Below, one piece after another: positions 1 to 8,247 of a DNA stretch of 64,000 nt. Below the pieces are notes generated by a model that ran no database searches, had not been told where the DNA came from, and saw nothing but the letters and a program-made list of their open reading frames with translations. Position 1 is the first letter of the stretch. The number at the start of each line of letters is the position of its first letter. A program made the position numbers and the translations under genes. Source of the stretch: CAIKMD01 sp963740675 (lineage in GTDB: Bacteria > Pseudomonadota > Alphaproteobacteria > ATCC43930 > CGMCC-115725); assembly GCA_963740675.1 (NCBI GenBank), contig CAVUFS010000011.1, forward strand, positions 151,156-215,155. Direction: 5' to 3'.

Positions 1-384
1 CTGATCGCGGCCGGCGTGTTCGATCGTTTCCCGAGCCTCAAGATTGTTATCGGCCATATGGGCGAGAGCATCCCCTTCACCCTCGAGCGCATCGACAACC
101 GCTACCTGTGGGAATTGCAGGCAGCGGGGCTGAAAAGCACGATCAAGCGTCTGCCCGGTGAATATTTCCGCGACAACATCATCGTCACCACCAGCGGTAT
201 GAATTATCGTTTGCCCCTGATGATGACCATCGAGCTTCTGGGGATCGACAACGTCCTCTTCGCCGCCGATTGGCCGTTCGAGGTGGTGCGGGACTCGGTT
301 GATGTCGTCGACGCGCTGCCACTCTCGGACGCCGACAAGAACAAGCTCTATCACTTGAACGCGAAACGCGTGTTCAAGCTGTAA
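1..384 (+). CDS. Amidohydrolase family 2 protein, C-terminal part
   Basis: The reading frame is open from the first base of the window, so the N-terminus lies outside; 127 residues are visible. The VIGHMGE segment and the later AADWPFE segment match the metal-site His and the catalytic Asp region of the amidohydrolase_2 (ACMSD / gamma-resorcylate decarboxylase-like) TIM barrel. Members decarboxylate or hydrolyse aromatic or ring-fission acids, which fits the catabolic genes downstream. The first in-frame GTG (16) is internal and is not the start. The substrate cannot be read from this fragment. A hairpin repeat and then livH follow on the same strand. Confidence 0.8.
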   Translation: MIAAGVFDRFPSLKIVIGHMGESIPFTLERIDNRYLWELQAAGLKSTIKRLPGEYFRDNIIVTTSGMNYRLPLMMTIELLGIDNVLFAADWPFEVVRDSVDVVDALPLSDADKNKLYHLNAKRVFKL

Positions 385-394
385 CTTCCATGAA

Positions 395-454
395 CGTCAC
401 CCGCGGACTTGTTCCGTGGGCCCATGGATTGCCGGGACAAGCCCGGCAATGACG
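395..454. repeat. Dispersed palindromic repeat (GCCGGG-type)
   Basis: Two imperfect hairpins fill the gap between the amidohydrolase and livH. The clearest has 9-bp arms ATTGCCGGG (428-436) and CCCGGCAAT (442-450) around ACAAG. The same GGGACAAGCCC-like core recurs at 12077-12157 and, more diverged, at 29620-29712. It may also act as a transcript-end structure. Confidence 0.7.
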
Positions 455-490
455 AATAAAAGATAAAGGGCGGGCGACAGGGGGCGACGC

Positions 491-1345
491 GTGAACTTCT
501 GGATCATCAACACGCTCAACGGCTTGTCGCTGGCGATGATCTTGTTTCTGCTCGCCGCCGGGCTCACCCTGATCTTCGGGCTCATGCGCATCATCAACAT
601 GGCGCATGGCTCTTTCTATCTCTTGGGCGGCTATGTCGCGATCAGCGCCATCCGCTTCACCGGCGATTTCGGTACGGGCGCACTGCTCGCGGTGCTCGCC
701 ATCGCGGTGACGGGCGTCATCGTACAGCGACTGTTCCTCGCGCGCCTCTATAAGCAGGAGATGCCGCAGGCGCTGCTGACGCTCGGCCTCCTGTTCATCG
801 TCGCTGATTTCGCGTTCTTCACCTGGGGCGGCGATCCGCTGCTGGTGCCGGAGCCGCGGCTGCTGCAAGGTGGCGTGCGCTTCTTCGGCGTGGTCTATCC
901 GCTCTATCGCCTGTTCCTCATCGGCTGGGGCCTCGCGACCGCGATCTTCCTTTGGGCTTTCCTCGAGCGCACCAAGATCGGCGCGATCGTGCGCGCCGGC
1001 ATGGACGACGAAGAGATGGTGCGCGGCCTCGGCATCAACATGCCGCTGGTCTTCACCGCGATCTTCGCGTTGGGCGCCGCACTCGCCGCCATCGGCGGCG
1101 TGCTCGGCGGGCCGCTGCTCGGCATGTTCCCCGGCGCCGATTTCGAGGTTGCGCTTTTGGCTTTCGTCGTCGTCACCGTCGGCGGGCTCGGCAGCATCCG
1201 CGGCGCTTTCCTCGGCAGCCTTCTCGTCGGTCTCGTCGACAATTTCGGCAATGTCTGGTTTCCGCAGCTTTCGCTTTTCACCATCTTCGTGCCGATGGTG
1301 ATCGTGCTGGCGCTGCGGCCGACCGGCTTGATGGGCCGCGTTTAG
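491..1345 (+). CDS. livH: Branched-chain amino acid-type ABC transporter permease LivH
   Basis: A 284-residue, strongly hydrophobic protein of the BPD_transp_2 family and first gene of a LivHMGF importer. The N-terminal helix (LSLAMILFLLAAGLTLIFGLMR) is followed by INMAHGSFYLLGGY, the family hallmark, and a late GGLGSIRGAFLGSLLVG stretch is typical of LivH. The start is GTG; no in-frame ATG lies closer upstream. With LivM it should form the membrane channel. These importers in soil Alphaproteobacteria often carry aromatic acids or amides rather than amino acids, and the catabolic neighbourhood suggests that here, as an inference. livM starts 10 bp after the stop. Confidence 0.92.
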   Translation: MNFWIINTLNGLSLAMILFLLAAGLTLIFGLMRIINMAHGSFYLLGGYVAISAIRFTGDFGTGALLAVLAIAVTGVIVQRLFLARLYKQEMPQALLTLGLLFIVADFAFFTWGGDPLLVPEPRLLQGGVRFFGVVYPLYRLFLIGWGLATAIFLWAFLERTKIGAIVRAGMDDEEMVRGLGINMPLVFTAIFALGAALAAIGGVLGGPLLGMFPGADFEVALLAFVVVTVGGLGSIRGAFLGSLLVGLVDNFGNVWFPQLSLFTIFVPMVIVLALRPTGLMGRV

Positions 1346-1355
1346 AGCCCGTGCC

Positions 1356-2306
1356 ATGACCGAGAATCGCTGGGGCCTCTGGAGCGCGATCGCCTTCGTC
1401 CTGATTGCGGCGGCACTCGGCGGCATGATCCCGTCTTATGATACCGGCCTCCTCACGCAGATGCTGATCTACGGCATCTTCGCCATGAGCCTCGATGTGC
1501 TGCACGGCTATACCGGCATGCCATCGCTCGGCCATGCCGCCTATTTCGGCCTCGCCGCCTATGTCACCGCGATCTGCACGCTGAAGCTCGGCTGGGGTTT
1601 CGCCGCGGCAGGCAGCGCCGGCATCGCCGCCAGCGCGATCGCCGCCGCGCTCTTTCATCTTCTCGCCCTGCGCACGTCGCATTCCTATTACCTGATGATC
1701 ACCCTCGCCTTCTCACAGGTGCTGTGGAGCCTTGCGGTGAGTTGGACCGATGTCACCGGCGGCGACAACGGCCTGCCGGGCGTTATGCGGCCGCATATTG
1801 GCTTGTGGTCGCTCGGCTCGACGGTCGGCTATTTCTATTTTGTGCTGGCGATCTTCGTCGTCGTCGTGGCGATGCTCTATATCTTCGTTACCTCGCCGCT
1901 GGGCTATGCGCTGCGCGGCATCCGCGACAATGAGATGCGCATGCGCGCGCTCGGCTATCACGTCTGGGCTTATAAATATCTCGCCTCGATCGTCTCCGCG
2001 GCCTTCGCCGGCGTCGCGGGCGAGCTCTACATGTTCCTCAACAGCTTCGTCTCGCCTTCGGCGCTCAGCGTTACCGTCTCGGCGCAGGTGCTGATGATGA
2101 TCCTGGTCGGCGCCGCCGGCACGCTGTTCGGCCCGGTGCTTGGCGCCATCGTCTTCGTCCTCCTGCAATATGTACTCAGCACCTATACCGATCGCTGGCT
2201 CTTCGTGATCGGCGTCATCTATGTGCTGCTGGCGCTCTATGCGCCGCAAGGCGCGCTGATCTATCTCCGCGACCGGTTGAAGGCGCGAAAGCGGAGCGCC
2301 GGATGA
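1356..2306 (+). CDS. livM: Branched-chain amino acid-type ABC transporter permease LivM
   Basis: A 316-residue polytopic membrane protein of the LivM family. The segment LDVLHGYTGMPSLGHAAYFGLAAYV (about residues 45-70) and the coupling region GYALRGIRDNEMRMRALGYHVWAYK (about 185-210) are diagnostic; the latter is the cytoplasmic loop contacting the ATPase. A later GAAGTLFGPVLGA helix is also conserved. It pairs with LivH in the inner membrane. The stop overlaps the livG start by 4 bp (ATGA at 2303-2306), indicating translational coupling within one operon. Confidence 0.92.
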   Translation: MTENRWGLWSAIAFVLIAAALGGMIPSYDTGLLTQMLIYGIFAMSLDVLHGYTGMPSLGHAAYFGLAAYVTAICTLKLGWGFAAAGSAGIAASAIAAALFHLLALRTSHSYYLMITLAFSQVLWSLAVSWTDVTGGDNGLPGVMRPHIGLWSLGSTVGYFYFVLAIFVVVVAMLYIFVTSPLGYALRGIRDNEMRMRALGYHVWAYKYLASIVSAAFAGVAGELYMFLNSFVSPSALSVTVSAQVLMMILVGAAGTLFGPVLGAIVFVLLQYVLSTYTDRWLFVIGVIYVLLALYAPQGALIYLRDRLKARKRSAG

Positions 2307-3065
2307 AGCCGCTCGAGATCCGCAATCTCTCGCGCAATTTCGGCGGCGTGCGCGCTATCGCCGACGTTTCGCTGACGCTCGAAGCCGGCGAGCGACGGGC
2401 GATCATCGGCACCAACGGCGCCGGCAAGACGACGCTGTTCAATGTCGTGAATGGCCAGATCGCGCCCTCCGGCGGCGATATCTTCCTTTTCGGCGAGAAT
2501 GTGACGAAGATGCCACTGCATCGACGCGCAGCACTCGGTCTTGCCCGCACCTTCCAGATCACGAGCCTGTTCCGCAACCTCACCGTGATCGACAACATGA
2601 TCATCGCGGTGCAGGCGCTGACGCCGGCGCATTTCGTCTTCTGGCGGCGTCTGGCGCATTACCGCGAGGTGCTCGATCGCGCCGAGGCGCTGCTGGAGAA
2701 ATGGCGCCTCACCGAATTCCGCGAATGAGACCGTGCGCAATCTGTCCTACGGCACGCAGCGCCAGCTCGAGATCGTCATGGCGCTCGCCGGCAATCCTCG
2801 TTTGCTGCTCCTCGACGAGCCGATGGCGGGGCTGTCGGCGGCTGAGACACATCTCGCCACCGACATCATCCTCAATCTCGATCGCGGCATTACCGTGCTG
2901 CTGATCGAGCACGATCTCGCCGCTGCTTTCAAGATCGCCGACAAGATCACGGCGATGGATCAGGGCCGCATCGTCGCGGAGGGGCCGCCGGAAGAAATCC
3001 GCCAGGAATCGAGCCTCCAGAAGATCTATGCGCGCGGCGGCGTCCGGCCCGAGGTGTCCTCATGA
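2303..3065 (+). pseudogene. livG: ABC transporter ATP-binding protein LivG, single-base frameshift
   Basis: The N-terminal half (2303-2728) has Walker A GTNGAGKTT and the LivG-type Q-loop region RTFQITSLFRNLTV. The frame then closes at TGA 2726-2728. The C-terminal half, with the signature NLSYGTQRQLEI and Walker B RLLLLDEP, continues in the next frame to 3065. Removing one A from the AA at 2724-2725 joins the halves as FRDETVRNLSYG and gives a normal 253-residue LivG. The break lies just before the ABC signature, so neither half can work alone. The cause is either a sequencing/assembly error or a recent mutation; intact neighbours with 4-bp overlaps favour error. The stop overlaps livF. Confidence 0.85.
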
Positions 3066-3778
3066 CAAGCGACGCGATGCTCGCGGTCGAGGATATTCAT
3101 ACGTATTACGGCGAGAGCTATGTCCTGCAGGGCATCTCGCTGACAGTCGAGCGTGGCCGCATCGCCGCCGTGCTGGGCCGCAATGGCGTCGGCAAGACGA
3201 CGCTGATCCGCAGCATCATCGCCTTCACCCCGCCTCGCCGCGGGCGCATCATCTTCGACGGCAAGGATGTGACACGCTGGCCATCCTATCGCATCGGGCA
3301 GGCCGGCATGGGGCTGGTGCCGCAGGGCCGGCGCATTTTCCCGTCGCTCAGCGTGCGCGAGAATCTCGAGATCGCCGCGCGTGGTGCACCGGGCGCAGCA
3401 TCCGCATGGACGATCGACAGCGCCCTCGCGCTTTTCCCGGCGCTGCGCGAGCGGCTGCGCAATGGCGCAGGCACGCTCTCCGGCGGCGAGCAGCAAATGC
3501 TGGCGGTGGCACGCGCGCTGGTCGGCAATGCGCGCATCATCTTGATGGACGAGCCGACCGAAGGCCTGTCGCCGCAGATCGTCAGCGAGCTGAAACAGCT
3601 CGTGCAGAAGCTGCGCGACAGCGGCCTCGCCATCCTGCTGGTCGAGCAGAATATCGAATTCGCGCTCGACATCGCCGACAGCGTCTCGGTGATGGACAAA
3701 GGCAAGATCGTCTGGCACGGCCTGCCGCGCGATCTCGCCGCCGATGAAGGCGTACAGAAGACGTATCTGGGTTTGTAA
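3062..3778 (+). CDS. livF: ABC transporter ATP-binding protein LivF
   Basis: A 238-residue nucleotide-binding subunit. Walker A is GRNGVGKTT (about residue 40), the LivF-specific GMGLVPQGRRIFPSLSVRENL follows, the signature is LSGGEQQMLAVARAL and Walker B is IILMDEPTEGL. LivF forms a heterodimer with LivG and powers import through LivHM. The start codon overlaps the livG stop (ATGA), and the operon ends here. A paired hairpin repeat lies directly downstream, and the next gene, the likely binding protein, is convergent. Confidence 0.93.
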   Translation: MTSDAMLAVEDIHTYYGESYVLQGISLTVERGRIAAVLGRNGVGKTTLIRSIIAFTPPRRGRIIFDGKDVTRWPSYRIGQAGMGLVPQGRRIFPSLSVRENLEIAARGAPGAASAWTIDSALALFPALRERLRNGAGTLSGGEQQMLAVARALVGNARIILMDEPTEGLSPQIVSELKQLVQKLRDSGLAILLVEQNIEFALDIADSVSVMDKGKIVWHGLPRDLAADEGVQKTYLGL

Positions 3779-3801
3779 ATTCGCTCCACGCCTGTTCTTT
3801 T

Positions 3802-3879
3802 CGTCATCCCCGCGAAAGCGGGGATCCAGAGCAGCAACGCATGTGTCGCCCTGGATTCCCGCTTACGCGGGAATGACGA
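3802..3879. repeat. Dispersed palindromic repeat (TCATTCCCGC-type)
   Basis: Two hairpins in mirror arrangement: TCCCCGC/GCGGGGA and ATTCCCGC/GCGGGAAT. The outer ends (CGTCAT and ATGACG) are also complementary, so the whole 78-bp unit is an inverted repeat. Near-identical units occur at 6036-6114 and 22364-22439. It sits between two convergent genes, where such elements are common. Confidence 0.75.
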
Positions 3880-3904
3880 ATGAGAAGAATCTCGCGATGA
3901 ACCT

Positions 3905-5083
3905 TTACTTCGGCAGCGTGAAATCGGCCGGCAACTCCGGCGGCTTCTCGACCGGAATGAATTCCGGGATCGTCGCGATCACGACCGGCTGCGCCTTGCC
4001 GTCGACCTCGCGGATCTGCATCACATAGCGCGGCAGGATCGGATTCTGATTGTCGTCGAAGCGGAACGGCCCGGCCGGCGTCGAGAGCTTCGTCTCCTTG
4101 ATCGCCCTGAGGAAAGCCTCTTTGTCGCTGAGATCGCCTTTGACGACGCCGATCGCGTGATCGAGCGTCGCCGCCGCGATCCAACCCGACAGCGTCAGCC
4201 AACTCAGTTTTTCAGGCGCTGATTGATGCGCCGCGTTCCACTCCTTGAGGAAAGACTTGTTCTCAGGAATGTCGATGGTCGAGAAATATTGCGAGGCGCC
4301 GATGAAGCCGACCGCCGACGGACCTTCGGTTGGCAGCAGCGTCTCATCGACCGTCACGGTAAAGCCGAAGAGCGGCAGCTTCATGCCGTAATCGTTCCAC
4401 TGCTTCAGGAAGCGCACCGCGTCGGAGCCGGGGAAGAACACGATCGCGACATCGGCATCGGACGAGATCTGGCCGATGAAGGAGCCGTAATCCTCGGCGC
4501 CGACACGCGGCAACAACTTCTGGATCACCGTGCCGCCGGCATCGCTGAAGCCCTTCTCGAAATATTTCTCGGCGACCTGCCCGGCGAGGTAGTTGGGCGC
4601 GAGCAGCACGGCTTTCTGATGGCCCGCCTTGCCCGGCAAGAAGCCTTCGAGATAGGCCTCGGCATTGCCGTCGAATGAGGTACGGAACATGTATTTGCCG
4701 TCGATCACTTCGGCGACGGTCGACTGGGTGAGCATCGGGATTTTCTGCTCGATGACGTAATTGCGCACCGCGGCACCTGTCGCCGAATTGACCGGCCCGA
4801 CCAGCACATCGACATGATCGAATTCGACCAGCTTCTTCACCTTGGTGATCGCCGTCGCCGGATCGGCGGCCGTGTCCTCGGTCACGATATCGACCTTCTG
4901 CCCACCCAGCATGCCGCCATGCTGTTGCAGCACATATTGGAAGCCGTGCTGGACCAGCTTGCCGCTGGTGCCGAAAGTGCCCGAAAGCTCCATCAGCATG
5001 CCGATCTTGACCGGCTTGTCGGCGCCCACCGCGGGCGCGGCAATGCACAACAGGACAAACAGAAATGTCGTGAAAACGCGCAA
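3905..5083 (-). CDS. Periplasmic ABC substrate-binding protein, LivJ/LivK (Peripla_BP_6) family
   Basis: A 392-residue protein with a clear Sec signal peptide (MRVFTTFLFVLLCIAAPAVGA, cleavage near residue 21). The mature start DKPVKIGMLMELSGTFGTSG is the standard opening of type I solute-binding proteins of the Liv class. Residues about 95-110 (VLVGPVNSATGAA) correspond to the ligand-site region. It lies convergent to livHMGF and is the best candidate for its binding protein, although it is a separate transcription unit. Family knowledge allows amino acids, amides or aromatic acids as ligands; the sequence alone does not decide. Confidence 0.9.
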   Translation of the reverse strand: MRVFTTFLFVLLCIAAPAVGADKPVKIGMLMELSGTFGTSGKLVQHGFQYVLQQHGGMLGGQKVDIVTEDTAADPATAITKVKKLVEFDHVDVLVGPVNSATGAAVRNYVIEQKIPMLTQSTVAEVIDGKYMFRTSFDGNAEAYLEGFLPGKAGHQKAVLLAPNYLAGQVAEKYFEKGFSDAGGTVIQKLLPRVGAEDYGSFIGQISSDADVAIVFFPGSDAVRFLKQWNDYGMKLPLFGFTVTVDETLLPTEGPSAVGFIGASQYFSTIDIPENKSFLKEWNAAHQSAPEKLSWLTLSGWIAAATLDHAIGVVKGDLSDKEAFLRAIKETKLSTPAGPFRFDDNQNPILPRYVMQIREVDGKAQPVVIATIPEFIPVEKPPELPADFTLPK

Positions 5084-5190
5084 GCGATCCTCCCACCCCG
5101 ATGTTTTCTTTCATTCTAGCATTGCCGCGCGGGTTTGGCGGACGGATAATCCGGGCCTAACATCGAGAAAACCCGACCGGAGGCCGCCGC

Positions 5191-6003
5191 ATGTCGTTCG
5201 CCAAGCTCAATCATCTTGCCATCGTCAGCGAGAATTTCGCGCTGAGCTCGCGTTTCTACGAAGCCTATTTCGGCATGAAGCAGGCTGCGGGCTATCGCGC
5301 CGAAGGCGCGGCGGTAATCGGCGACGGTTATGTCGGCATGAACGTCAATCCGCGCGTGCCCGGCCGCGGCGGCCGCCTCGAGCATTTCGGCTTCGAGGTT
5401 GTCGATGCGCAAAAGGCGCTCGACCGCCTGAAGAAATATCCCGAAGTCGATTGGCTGAAGCGGCCGTCCAACCGTCCTTATGCCGGCATCTCAGCGCATG
5501 ACCCGGACGGCAATGTGTTCGACATCTCGCAGAAAGAGATGGAGAACCGCATGGATATCTATGCCGAGCAGAGTGGCGACAAAATCCATCCGCGCCACAT
5601 CAGCCATTTCGGCCTGCGCACGATGAACCCGGACCGCATGGCGGAATTCTACCGCGACATCTTCGAGCTCGAAGTGCGCAACAAGCAGGCCGGCGATCCG
5701 AACCACTATCTGACCGACGGCCACATGACGATGGTCATCATGCCGTGGAAGATCAAAGACTATGATGCGACCGGCATCATGCCGCCATCGCTCGACCATA
5801 TGGGCTTCAAGGTCGAGAGCCTCGCGAAGTTCAAAGAGGACGTCGAGCGCATCAGCGGCCGCAACCCCTACCTCGCGCCCTTCCCGCTCGACTACAGCCC
5901 CGAAGCCCGCGCCCGCAAAGCTCTCTTCGAGAAGAGCTGTCCGCTCTGCCAGTATCACTTCTGCGATTTCGAAGCGGTGATGCTCGGCGCCAGCGAGGGA
6001 TGA
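5191..6003 (+). CDS. VOC-family protein with two glyoxalase/dioxygenase modules
   Basis: A 270-residue protein with two vicinal-oxygen-chelate modules. The first begins KLNHLAIVSENFALSSRFYEAYFGM (residues about 5-30). The second begins HISHFGLRTMNPDRMAEFYRDIFEL (about 137-165) and later has a DHMGFKV motif. The first His of each module and the DHMGF His are at metal-ligand positions of VOC enzymes. A CGGAGG ribosome-binding site lies 8 bp before ATG 5191. It could be a ring-cleavage dioxygenase or a glyoxalase/isomerase-like enzyme; it is clearly different from the extradiol-like VOC pair at 9394 and 25994. It is transcribed away from the binding-protein gene, so 5084-5190 holds a divergent promoter region. 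Confidence 0.85.
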   Translation: MSFAKLNHLAIVSENFALSSRFYEAYFGMKQAAGYRAEGAAVIGDGYVGMNVNPRVPGRGGRLEHFGFEVVDAQKALDRLKKYPEVDWLKRPSNRPYAGISAHDPDGNVFDISQKEMENRMDIYAEQSGDKIHPRHISHFGLRTMNPDRMAEFYRDIFELEVRNKQAGDPNHYLTDGHMTMVIMPWKIKDYDATGIMPPSLDHMGFKVESLAKFKEDVERISGRNPYLAPFPLDYSPEARARKALFEKSCPLCQYHFCDFEAVMLGASEG

Positions 6004-6035
6004 TTCACCCGAACGTAGCCCTGCGCTTTTAATTA

Positions 6036-6114
6036 TGTCATTCCCGCGAAAGCGGGAATCCAGAGCAAACGACGTGCTGCAAATCCTGGGTCCCCGCTTT
6101 CGCGGGGACGACGG
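6036..6114. repeat. Dispersed palindromic repeat (TCATTCCCGC-type)
   Basis: Second copy of the 78-bp unit: arms ATTCCCGC/GCGGGAAT on the left and TCCCCGC/GCGGGGA on the right, i.e. the 3802-3879 copy in the opposite orientation. It separates the convergent VOC and TauD genes. Confidence 0.75.
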
Positions 6115-6139
6115 TTTAATTATTGGAATCCAGAGGTAA

Positions 6140-7033
6140 CTACTCCGCTGCCGCCTTCTGCGGATTCTGCACCGTCGTGCGGCGCATGTCGCGGCGGTAG
6201 CGTGTGTCGTCGAACGGACGGCCGCGATGCATCGTGCAGCGATTGTCCCAGATCACCAACTCGCCGGCCGACCAGCGATGTGCGTAAACGAAGCGATCCT
6301 GGATCGCGAATTTGGTGAGCTGATCGATCAGCGCACGGCCTTGCTCGTCCGATAGGCCGATCACCCGCTCGACATGCGAGGCAAGCACCAGCGATTTGCG
6401 GCCGGTACGCGCGTGGGTGCGCACGAGTGGTTGTACCGTTCCTGGCATCGCGGCGCGCTCGTCGGCGCGGATGTCTTCCGGCTTGGCGCCAGCCAGCACG
6501 CGCGAATGCCAGATCGAATGCTCGCAACGGAGGCCTTCGATCTGAATCCTCACCGCCTCGGGCAGCGCGTCATAGGCGGCGCGCATGTCGGCGAATTCGG
6601 TGTTGCCGCCTTCGGGCGGCACTTCGCGCGCCGAGAGCAGCGAATAGGTCGTGTCGGCCGGAATGAAAGAGCGATCGGTGTGCCAGAGCCGGTCGCCCTC
6701 GCGCAGTACGCGGCGGCGATCGTCATTGGCGAGAATGTCGTCGCCCTCGTTGAGATTGGAGATGTCATAGAGCTCGCGCCGCAGCCGTGCCACTGTGCCC
6801 TGCGCGCGCCCGTAATTGATGGCGTAGGAAAGCTCGCCCAGCTTCGTGCTGAAGTCGATCTGCTGATCGTCGTCGAGGAATTGTCCACGGACGACACAAA
6901 CCGCGTAGCGATCCATCGCCGCTTCGATCGCCTCGATCGCGGCGCGGTCGAGATCGGCTTTGAGATCGACGCCCTCTATCTCGCCAAAGAAATTCTCGTC
7001 CTTGGGATTGATGGATCGCGCGCTGATCGTCAT
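6140..7033 (-). CDS. TauD/TfdA-family Fe(II)/2-oxoglutarate dioxygenase
   Basis: A 297-residue enzyme of the TauD family, which couples 2-oxoglutarate decarboxylation to substrate hydroxylation (taurine, 2,4-D, aryloxyalkanoates, sulfonates). The iron-binding HxD is in WHTDRSF (about residue 115). The distal His is in CTMHRGRPFDD (about 270), and the 2-oxoglutarate-binding Arg is in YRRDMRRTT a few residues later. All facial-triad residues are present, so it is probably active. The start overlaps the stop of the M24-fold gene (ATGA at 7030-7033), so it is translationally coupled to it. Substrate unknown. Confidence 0.9.
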   Translation of the reverse strand: MTISARSINPKDENFFGEIEGVDLKADLDRAAIEAIEAAMDRYAVCVVRGQFLDDDQQIDFSTKLGELSYAINYGRAQGTVARLRRELYDISNLNEGDDILANDDRRRVLREGDRLWHTDRSFIPADTTYSLLSAREVPPEGGNTEFADMRAAYDALPEAVRIQIEGLRCEHSIWHSRVLAGAKPEDIRADERAAMPGTVQPLVRTHARTGRKSLVLASHVERVIGLSDEQGRALIDQLTKFAIQDRFVYAHRWSAGELVIWDNRCTMHRGRPFDDTRYRRDMRRTTVQNPQKAAAE

Positions 7034-8235
7034 GACCCGCTCCAGGGAAGCTCTTTCAATCCTAACGCTTCACGGCCGAGACGGATGCCGCCATTCTCGC
7101 CGACGACGACCATGTCGCCGATCTGCGCCGTCGGGACACCCTTCTTCGCGACGCGCGGCTTCAAGACGAAGGCCATGCCGGCTTCGAGCTTGAAATCGCC
7201 ATGCTTGGCGATGTCGTCGGGGCTCAGCACCGTCGGATATTCATCGCCGAGCCCGCGCGCATGCATCAGCGGATAAGCCGTCTTGCACGCGCCGCTGCCA
7301 TGCCGAGCCACCGCCGCCTCATAGGCGCCAAGGACGCTGCCGAGCGTCACGCCGGCTTTCATCGCCGTGAGCACGTCGTTGAGCACCGCAACGTTGATCC
7401 CCATCAGCTCGCGGAAATCGCTTCGTGGCTGACCCAGCACCACGGGCCGGATGATCTGCCCGGAATAGCCGGCATAGCGGCCTTCAACCTCGCCCGTGAT
7501 GACGTCGCGCGCAGCGAGCGGCCGCATCGTCGGTACGAACATGCCGTGCTGCAGATCGGGGCCGCTGCCGATGATCATCATCGCCGGTAGATCCCCGCCT
7601 TCGACGATCAGCTTATGTGTCATATTGGCAAAGGCGGTGCGCTCAGTATCGCCGGGCTTGAGATCGGCCAGCGTGCCGACCATCGCCTCGGCGATTTCAG
7701 TGGCGCGGCGGATCAGCTCTACCTCCTCCGCGCTTTTCACCTGGCGCACGCGGCTCATCAGCGCCGTCGCATTGGCGATCTCGGCACGCGGGAAAGCCTG
7801 CTTGATACCTTCAACCGTCGCGTACGGAATGATGCCGTCGGGCGTGCGGGTCAGGCCCGAGAGGCCGGCGATGCCAATGCGCCCATCCGCCAGCTTCAAC
7901 TCGCCGAGCCGCTCCTCGATGTTCTTCAGCCAGAGATTGCGGCCGTCGCGCACATCGCTGACCCATGCCTGCGCCGCGAGCCAAAATGCGGCGCGGTTGA
8001 AGACATAGGCCGTGACCTCGCCGTCGCGCGGAAAGATGGTCAGCGTCTCGGTGCCGAAGCCGCCGATGGTGGTGAGATAGCGGGAATCCGCCATCGTCTG
8101 TTCCCAGCGCGCCGTGCTTGCCGGGCAGATCAGCACGTCGAGATTGTCTGTCGCCATCGCCGCACGCACAGCGCGATAACGCCGGTCGCGCTCCACCAGC
8201 GAGAGCCGTGGGATCGCAAGCGGTTCGGTGTTCAT
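7030..8235 (-). CDS. M24-fold (creatinase/prolidase-like) protein lacking canonical metal ligands
   Basis: A 401-residue pita-bread-fold protein. The N-terminal domain has the creatinase_N pattern (LVERDRRYRAVRAAMATDNLDVLICP) and the C-terminal half is M24. In M24 metallopeptidases two Asp, one His and two Glu bind metals. Here the first Asp region reads GEVEGRYAGYSGQIIRP (Glu and Gln), the His of HARGLGDEYP is kept, and the Glu positions read FVLKPRV (Lys) and IGDMVVV (Gly/Asp). A dinuclear metal site therefore looks unlikely. Creatinase itself is a metal-free C-N hydrolase on this fold, so a creatinase-like amidohydrolase is a reasonable guess. It lies in one leftward operon: extradiol-like VOC, cupin, this gene, TauD. 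Confidence 0.85.
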   Translation of the reverse strand: MNTEPLAIPRLSLVERDRRYRAVRAAMATDNLDVLICPASTARWEQTMADSRYLTTIGGFGTETLTIFPRDGEVTAYVFNRAAFWLAAQAWVSDVRDGRNLWLKNIEERLGELKLADGRIGIAGLSGLTRTPDGIIPYATVEGIKQAFPRAEIANATALMSRVRQVKSAEEVELIRRATEIAEAMVGTLADLKPGDTERTAFANMTHKLIVEGGDLPAMMIIGSGPDLQHGMFVPTMRPLAARDVITGEVEGRYAGYSGQIIRPVVLGQPRSDFRELMGINVAVLNDVLTAMKAGVTLGSVLGAYEAAVARHGSGACKTAYPLMHARGLGDEYPTVLSPDDIAKHGDFKLEAGMAFVLKPRVAKKGVPTAQIGDMVVVGENGGIRLGREALGLKELPWSGS

Positions 8236-8247
8236 CGGCGGTCCGCC

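Noticed and set aside
374..1426. A 350-residue leftward open frame opposite livH
   Set aside because: It is antisense to a well-supported permease gene and rich in Arg/Glu/His from high-GC third positions; no domain is visible.
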